Of a DNA stretch of 6,862 nucleotides, positions 4,002-6,862 are shown in pieces; the first letter of the stretch is position 1; every line of letters begins with the position of its first letter. Both the position numbers and the translations under genes were made by a program. This stretch comes from Pseudomonadota bacterium (GTDB lineage: Bacteria; Pseudomonadota; Gammaproteobacteria; Burkholderiales; Nitrosomonadaceae), in NCBI GenBank assembly GCA_018240935.1, contig JAFEEV010000025.1, forward strand, positions 1-6,862, written 5' to 3'. The notes beneath the pieces were generated by a model. It saw only the letters and a program-made list of their open reading frames with translations. It was not told where the DNA came from and did not search any database.

Positions 4002-6829
4002 CCCATGCGGGCAAGTTACGGCAGCATTATTCATTTGTTGCGCGCATCGTAATCTTGCTGGCCGGTATCGCTTACCTGGCTTACGCCGAAGTACTGGAAC
4101 GTTTCGATTACATCCTGTACGACAAAATGGCCATCCTGCAACAATACCCGCAGGATCCCAATATCGTCATCGTCGCCATCGATGATGAAAGTTTCACAGC
4201 GTTGGGCCGCTGGCCGTGGTCCCGGGGCGTGCACGCGGAACTCATCAACCGCCTGAGTTCCATCGGCAACCGGGCGGTGGCGATTGATTTACTGCTGTCC
4301 GAACCGCAGGACAGCGATCCCTACGCAGACCATTTATTGGCATACGCCATCGCGGCGCACGGCGGCGTCATTTTTCCCGTGGCGCCGGCCTTGGAAGCCG
4401 GTAAAGAGCAGCTGACGCTGGTGCAGCCGCTGCCGTTGTTTGCGCAACAAGCTGCGCTGGGGCATGCCGATGTCGAGCTGGATAGCGATGGCGTGGCGCG
4501 GCGTGTTTTTTTATATGCCGGTATCAATGCGCCGGCATGGCCTGCGCTGGCATTGGCGCTGACCGATCCGGCCGCGGCGCGGGCGCTGCATCAATCATTT
4601 TCCGCGCTGGAAGCGCCAGCGGCCGGGCATTGGGTGCGGGCGCAAGAGGCGTTGATTCCGTATGCCGGAGAATCCGGCAGTTTCCGCAAAATTTCGTATG
4701 CGCAGGTTTTGTTCGACGATGAAGCGCTGGCCGGTTTAAGAGGCAAGACAGTGATCGTTGGCATGACGGCGACGGGCATGGGCGCGCGTTTTGCCACACC
4801 ACTGTCGCCGCTCAATCATCAACCCATGACGGGGGTGGAATGGCACGCCAACGTATTGTCGATGCTGACCACCGGCCGCGCGATTTATCCGGTTCCGGCA
4901 GCGCTCACAACGGTCATTTCGGTGGTGTGGGTAAGCGCCGTTCTGGCGATCATCGCCTGGAGCGGTAAGAGCTTCACCGTTCCGCCGCTGCTCGCGTTGA
5001 TCGCCGCCGCCGTGTTCCTGGCGGGGTTGATGCTGGAGTTTTACCGTATCTGGATTCCTCCGGGTGCGGCCATGCTCGGCACGCTGTCGCTGTATCCGCT
5101 GTGGAATTGGCGGCGTATCAATGATTTTCTGCGCACCTTCTGGATTAGTAAGACCCATTCCAATGTCGCCTTGGAGTCGATCGGAGACGGCGTCATCATC
5201 ACCGATGCTTCGGATCAGGTGATTTACATCAACAAAGGGGCGGAAAACATTCTGCGCATCCGGCTCGATCAGATCAAAGGAAAACGGCTGGCGGAGATTC
5301 TGGGATTCGATGCGCAAGCCGGGGATGTGTCCGCGAATCAAGCCGGCAAGGATCGTGTGGCGGATAGTCTCGGCAAACCCGGCATGATCGAGTGCGTGCT
5401 GAAAACGGCGCAGGGCAACGAACGGACGGTGCGGATCACGCGCAATCAATTATTCGACGACCGGGAAGCCGTCATGGGATCGGTGATTGCGATGACCGAC
5501 ATCACCGATCGCGTCGAATTGGCGCAGCAGGTGGCGCATCAGCAAAGCTACGATGCCTTGACCAAACTGCCGAACCGATCGCGCTTGCTGGCGCAGTTCG
5601 ACGATCTGATTCGCGCGCTCCAAGGCAGCGGCAAGATCATCGCGGTATTCTTTGTCACGCTGGATAATTTCAAGAAAATCAACGATGCGATGGGGCACCA
5701 TGCCGGTGACAAACTGCTGCAAATGGTTTCCGCGCGTTTGTACGATTTTGCCGCTGCGGAAGATATTTTGGGGCGCTGGGGCGGCGATGAGTTCGTGTTG
5801 CTGTCGTGCGGATTGACGAAGGAGAATTCCGCGCCGGCAATGGCGCAGAAAATGCTCGACGCCATCCGGCAACGGTTTGAGATCGACGGTTTGGAAGTGT
5901 TTGTGTCCGCCAGTATCGGCGTGAGTTTTTACCCCGAGGATGGCTTGTCCAGCGAAACGGTCCTGGAAAGAGCCGGTACTGCGATGTATCGCGTCAAGAA
6001 AGACGGCGGCAATCACTTCGGTTTTTATTCCGCCGAGTCGTCGGTGGTGTGGACGCGCGACCAGCTCGAATTGGAAAGGGAATTGCGCGCCGCCATCAAG
6101 AACGATGAACTGCAAGTGTTGTTTCAACCAATCGTCAACGCGCAATCGCATCATATCGCGCGCATCGAAGCGCTGGTGCGCTGGTTGCATCCGAAACGCG
6201 GTTATCTGTCGCCGGGCGATTTCCTGCCGTTGGCCGAGGATATCGGGCAGATCGAACAACTGGGCGAGATTGTATTGAGAACGTCGTGCGTTGCGGCGCA
6301 CCGGCTCAGGCAATTGGGTTATCCGGTGAACGTGTCGGTGAACGTGAATCCGCGCCAATTATTGAACCCGCATTTTCCGCAGACGATCGTGCAAGTGCTG
6401 CACGATACCGGATTACCCGCCAAATCGCTGATACTGGAAATCACCGAAAGCGCCATTGTCAACGATATGGAACGGGTCAGCCGGGTGCTGGAAGAAATCA
6501 AGCGTCTGGAAATATTAATCGCCCTGGACGATTTCGGCACCGGCTATTCTTCGCTGACGCTGTTGCGCGAACTGCCGATCGACATTCTGAAAATCGACAA
6601 ATCGTTTGTGCGCACGCTGGAACAGAACCGCAACGATCTGAAAATCGTGCAAGCCATTATCGGCTTGGGAAAGAATCTCGGTCTTACGGTGATCGCGGAA
6701 GGCGTGGAAACGGAGCGGCAGGTGAAGTTACTGTTGCAGCATGCGTGTTATTTTCATCAAGGCTTTTATTTCAGCCGACCCATTCCTTACGAAGCATTGT
6801 GTGAACTGATGCAGCATAAGCTGCGCTGA
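3998..6829 (+). CDS. CHASE2-PAS-GGDEF-EAL c-di-GMP signalling receptor (probable phosphodiesterase)
   Basis: This is a 943-residue inner-membrane sensor. Helix 1 (about 13-30) leads to a periplasmic CHASE2 domain (about 31-300; RFDYILYDK, IVIVAIDDESFTALGRWPW, GKTVIVGMTATG). Three helices follow (about 301-321, 328-347, 351-371), placing the remainder in the cytoplasm: PAS (about 385-505), GGDEF (about 512-680) and EAL (about 688-935). The EAL active site is complete: EAL 724-726, Asn782, Glu814, Glu817, Asp844-Asp845 in DDFGTGYSSL, Lys865, Glu901, Gln921. The GGDEF motif (595-599) is intact, but the Asp that normally binds metal is Thr554 (VTLDNFKKIND), the RxxD inhibitory site reads AAED (586-589), and GRN reads GGN (670-672). 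Net c-di-GMP hydrolysis is therefore inferred. The ATG at 3998 overlaps the previous stop with no Shine-Dalgarno, suggesting coupled translation; the next Met (44) would lose helix 1. Confidence 0.94.
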   Translation: MTHAGKLRQHYSFVARIVILLAGIAYLAYAEVLERFDYILYDKMAILQQYPQDPNIVIVAIDDESFTALGRWPWSRGVHAELINRLSSIGNRAVAIDLLLSEPQDSDPYADHLLAYAIAAHGGVIFPVAPALEAGKEQLTLVQPLPLFAQQAALGHADVELDSDGVARRVFLYAGINAPAWPALALALTDPAAARALHQSFSALEAPAAGHWVRAQEALIPYAGESGSFRKISYAQVLFDDEALAGLRGKTVIVGMTATGMGARFATPLSPLNHQPMTGVEWHANVLSMLTTGRAIYPVPAALTTVISVVWVSAVLAIIAWSGKSFTVPPLLALIAAAVFLAGLMLEFYRIWIPPGAAMLGTLSLYPLWNWRRINDFLRTFWISKTHSNVALESIGDGVIITDASDQVIYINKGAENILRIRLDQIKGKRLAEILGFDAQAGDVSANQAGKDRVADSLGKPGMIECVLKTAQGNERTVRITRNQLFDDREAVMGSVIAMTDITDRVELAQQVAHQQSYDALTKLPNRSRLLAQFDDLIRALQGSGKIIAVFFVTLDNFKKINDAMGHHAGDKLLQMVSARLYDFAAAEDILGRWGGDEFVLLSCGLTKENSAPAMAQKMLDAIRQRFEIDGLEVFVSASIGVSFYPEDGLSSETVLERAGTAMYRVKKDGGNHFGFYSAESSVVWTRDQLELERELRAAIKNDELQVLFQPIVNAQSHHIARIEALVRWLHPKRGYLSPGDFLPLAEDIGQIEQLGEIVLRTSCVAAHRLRQLGYPVNVSVNVNPRQLLNPHFPQTIVQVLHDTGLPAKSLILEITESAIVNDMERVSRVLEEIKRLEILIALDDFGTGYSSLTLLRELPIDILKIDKSFVRTLEQNRNDLKIVQAIIGLGKNLGLTVIAEGVETERQVKLLLQHACYFHQGFYFSRPIPYEALCELMQHKLR

Positions 6830-6845
6830 GCAAGCGCTGCGCTGT

Positions 6846-6859
6846 CTTCCTTAAGGAAG
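6846..6859. terminator. 14-bp palindrome after the CHASE2 gene, possible terminator truncated by window end
   Basis: CTTCCTTAAGGAAG is a perfect palindrome 17 bases past the TGA stop; folded, it gives CTTCC/GGAAG around TTAA. Only three bases follow before the window ends, so a T tract cannot be checked. A stem of five pairs is short for an intrinsic terminator, and a protein site or the edge of a larger dyad is equally possible. Confidence 0.3.
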
Positions 6860-6862
6860 CTC

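Noticed and set aside
4506..4512. T7 run in the CHASE2 gene as a frameshift or internal terminator
   Set aside because: No GC-rich hairpin precedes it and the frame runs on uninterrupted through the CHASE2 domain.
5450..6358. Minus-strand open frame (302 codons) opposite the GGDEF-EAL region
   Set aside because: No motif or plausible start context; the plus strand carries catalytic motifs throughout.

Overview
The window looks like chromosomal DNA of a Gram-negative proteobacterium, probably a betaproteobacterium. The evidence is a Sec signal peptide and periplasmic LysM/FecR protein, a four-helix inner-membrane CHASE2 receptor with c-di-GMP domains, and evenly moderate-to-high GC with uniform codon use. 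The gene set and style bring Nitrosomonadaceae to mind, but that is an impression and not a demonstration. I see no rRNA, tRNA, CRISPR array, transposase or integrase, and no sign of recent transfer.

Layout. Bases 1-115 hold no convincing gene but carry a long imperfect inverted repeat centred on base 65, directly downstream of sixA. Bases 116-646 (minus strand) encode a SixA-type phosphohistidine phosphatase. After a 46-bp divergent gap, bases 693-2189 (plus) encode a full-length Ppx/GppA exopolyphosphatase. A 162-bp gap (2190-2351) holds a perfect 12-bp palindrome, a candidate sigma70 promoter whose spacer contains two tandem TTATGGG heptamers, and a good Shine-Dalgarno. Next come two plus-strand genes overlapping by ATGA. 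Bases 2352-4001 encode a secreted LysM-FecR protein with three Fn3-like repeats and a C-terminal membrane helix. Bases 3998-6829 encode a CHASE2-PAS-GGDEF-EAL receptor. The last 33 bases contain a 14-bp palindrome that may be part of a terminator cut by the window end.

How the genes may work together. sixA and ppx are divergent housekeeping-type phosphate enzymes: protein phosphohistidine dephosphorylation and polyphosphate or (p)ppGpp-related hydrolysis. The second pair reads as one signalling module. The LysM-FecR protein could sense the cell wall, and the periplasmic CHASE2 domain of the receptor is the natural place for it to report. Inside the cell the EAL domain keeps every catalytic residue I can check. 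The GGDEF domain keeps the signature GGDEF, but the usual metal-binding Asp is Thr554, the inhibitory-site Arg is Ala586, and a conserved Arg near its C-terminus is Gly671. The prediction is therefore a cell-envelope-controlled c-di-GMP phosphodiesterase and not a two-way enzyme. This two-gene envelope-to-c-di-GMP module with a degenerate cyclase is the most interesting content of the window.
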